Positions 6,481-7,033 of a stretch of DNA of 7,033 nt are shown here, one piece after another. The DNA comes from Methanobacteriota archaeon (GTDB lineage Archaea; Thermoplasmatota; Poseidoniia; Poseidoniales; Thalassarchaeaceae). How positions within the stretch are numbered: the stretch's first letter is position 1; every line of letters starts with the position of its first letter. The notes beneath the pieces are model-generated. The model did not search any database. It saw only the letters and a list, made by a program, of their open reading frames with translations, and had not been told where the DNA came from. The stretch spans positions 6,796 to 13,828 of the forward strand of contig NYYK01000025.1 of the NCBI GenBank assembly GCA_002685895.1, read 5' to 3'. The position numbers and the translations under genes are program-made.

Positions 6481-7033
6481 AAATCCGTTCAGCCAGTGTC
6501 GTTCGCTGCCCTCCTCGCTGGCTTTTACTCAGGCTAGAGAGTGATGATGGTGAGGTTGGTTGGGGTGAAGCCATTGGAGACCTGCATGAAGAAGTAGAAG
6601 GTGGTCTCAAAGCAATTTGTGAACGTGTAATTGGGCGAGAGATTACAGGCATTGAGAAAATAAAACAGGAAATGTACAAGGGGAGATTTTGGCGGGACGG
6701 CCCTGTCCTCAATACCGCAGTCAGTGCTCTAGAAATGGCGCTGTGGGACTTGCAAGGAAAGCAGGTTGGAGCCCCTATCTACCAGTTACTAGGCGGGCCC
6801 GTACGAGACAAAGTAACGGTTTATCGTAATCTATGGGGTAGAAGCCCAGAGGAGTTTGCTGCATCGGGAAAGGTGGCACTAGATGAGGGATTGGGTATGG
6901 TCAAGGTAAGTCCTGCAGGTCCAACCACAACAACTCCTTCTGATTCAGAATTACAAAGTATACTCGACACGGTTCTTGCAGTTAGGGAGGCAATTGGAGA
7001 TGCCAAATTGGCAATAGACCTGCACGGCAGACT
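6477..7033 (+). CDS. dgoD: Galactonate-dehydratase-like enolase-superfamily enzyme (partial, 3' end outside window)
   Basis: The first 185 residues of an expected 380 or so are present; the frame stays open to the window end. The family dehydrates an aldonic acid (D-galactonate for DgoD) to the 2-keto-3-deoxy acid using Mg2+. The N-terminal capping domain is complete: PPRWLLLRLESDDGEVGWGE (12-31), RFWRDGPVLNTAVSALEMALWDLQGK (70-95, where DgoD has the F-x-RGGP motif), and GAPIYQLLGGPVRDKV. The barrel begins with MVKVSP and reaches AIDLHGR, where Asp181 would be the first metal ligand and His183 the general acid, as in E. coli DgoD (Asp183/His185). The DxHGR and PPRW features favour galactonate dehydratase over mandelate racemase, muconate cycloisomerase or mannonate dehydratase. 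The start ATG shares ATGA with the aldolase stop and has GAGGTG 7 nt upstream. Gluconate or another aldonate remains possible as substrate because the C-terminal specificity residues are not in view. Confidence 0.9.
   Translation, partial: MKIRSASVVRCPPRWLLLRLESDDGEVGWGEAIGDLHEEVEGGLKAICERVIGREITGIEKIKQEMYKGRFWRDGPVLNTAVSALEMALWDLQGKQVGAPIYQLLGGPVRDKVTVYRNLWGRSPEEFAASGKVALDEGLGMVKVSPAGPTTTTPSDSELQSILDTVLAVREAIGDAKLAIDLHGR

Overview
The window looks like a piece of an archaeal genome, most plausibly a planktonic marine group (Poseidoniales/MGII-like). The reasons are a very large secreted, sequon-rich surface protein with one C-terminal membrane anchor and a long acidic cytoplasmic tail, tightly overlapping genes, and AT-rich promoters with mostly weak ribosome binding sites. 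This assignment is an inference from gene style; no rRNA or marker gene is present. No tRNA, rRNA, CRISPR array, transposase or phage gene was seen.

Region 1 (1-3305, + strand) holds two overlapping surface/envelope genes. The first is cut by the window start and only its acidic C-terminal tail is visible. The second encodes about 939 residues: signal peptide, about six Ig-like beta repeats with 13 N-glycosylation sequons, one membrane helix, then a proline-rich and strongly acidic tail. Both proteins end in the same roughly 31-residue Gly/Trp motif (GESGWY-D-G-PS-W), so they are probably paralogues or share a tail-binding partner.

Region 2 (3332-4813, - strand) is convergent to region 1. 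It holds panB (ketopantoate hydroxymethyltransferase, coenzyme A biosynthesis) and, upstream of it, a small two-helix membrane protein of unknown function whose soluble tail contains a recent 48-bp tandem duplication. A T-rich, terminator-like stretch separates the two, and panB has its own good Shine-Dalgarno sequence.

Region 3 (4875-7033, + strand) is divergent from region 2. It is a translationally coupled sugar-acid operon: a PfkB-family 2-keto-3-deoxygluconate-type kinase, a class I KDPG/KDPGal aldolase (8-nt overlap), and a galactonate-dehydratase-like enolase-superfamily enzyme (4-nt overlap, cut by the window end). Together they would turn an aldonic acid such as galactonate or gluconate into 2-keto-3-deoxy-acid, phosphorylate it, and cleave it to pyruvate and glyceraldehyde 3-phosphate. 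The gene order kinase-aldolase-dehydratase is that of the bacterial dgo operon (dgoK-dgoA-dgoD), but the kinase slot holds an unrelated family. Intergenic gaps are all under 100 bases.
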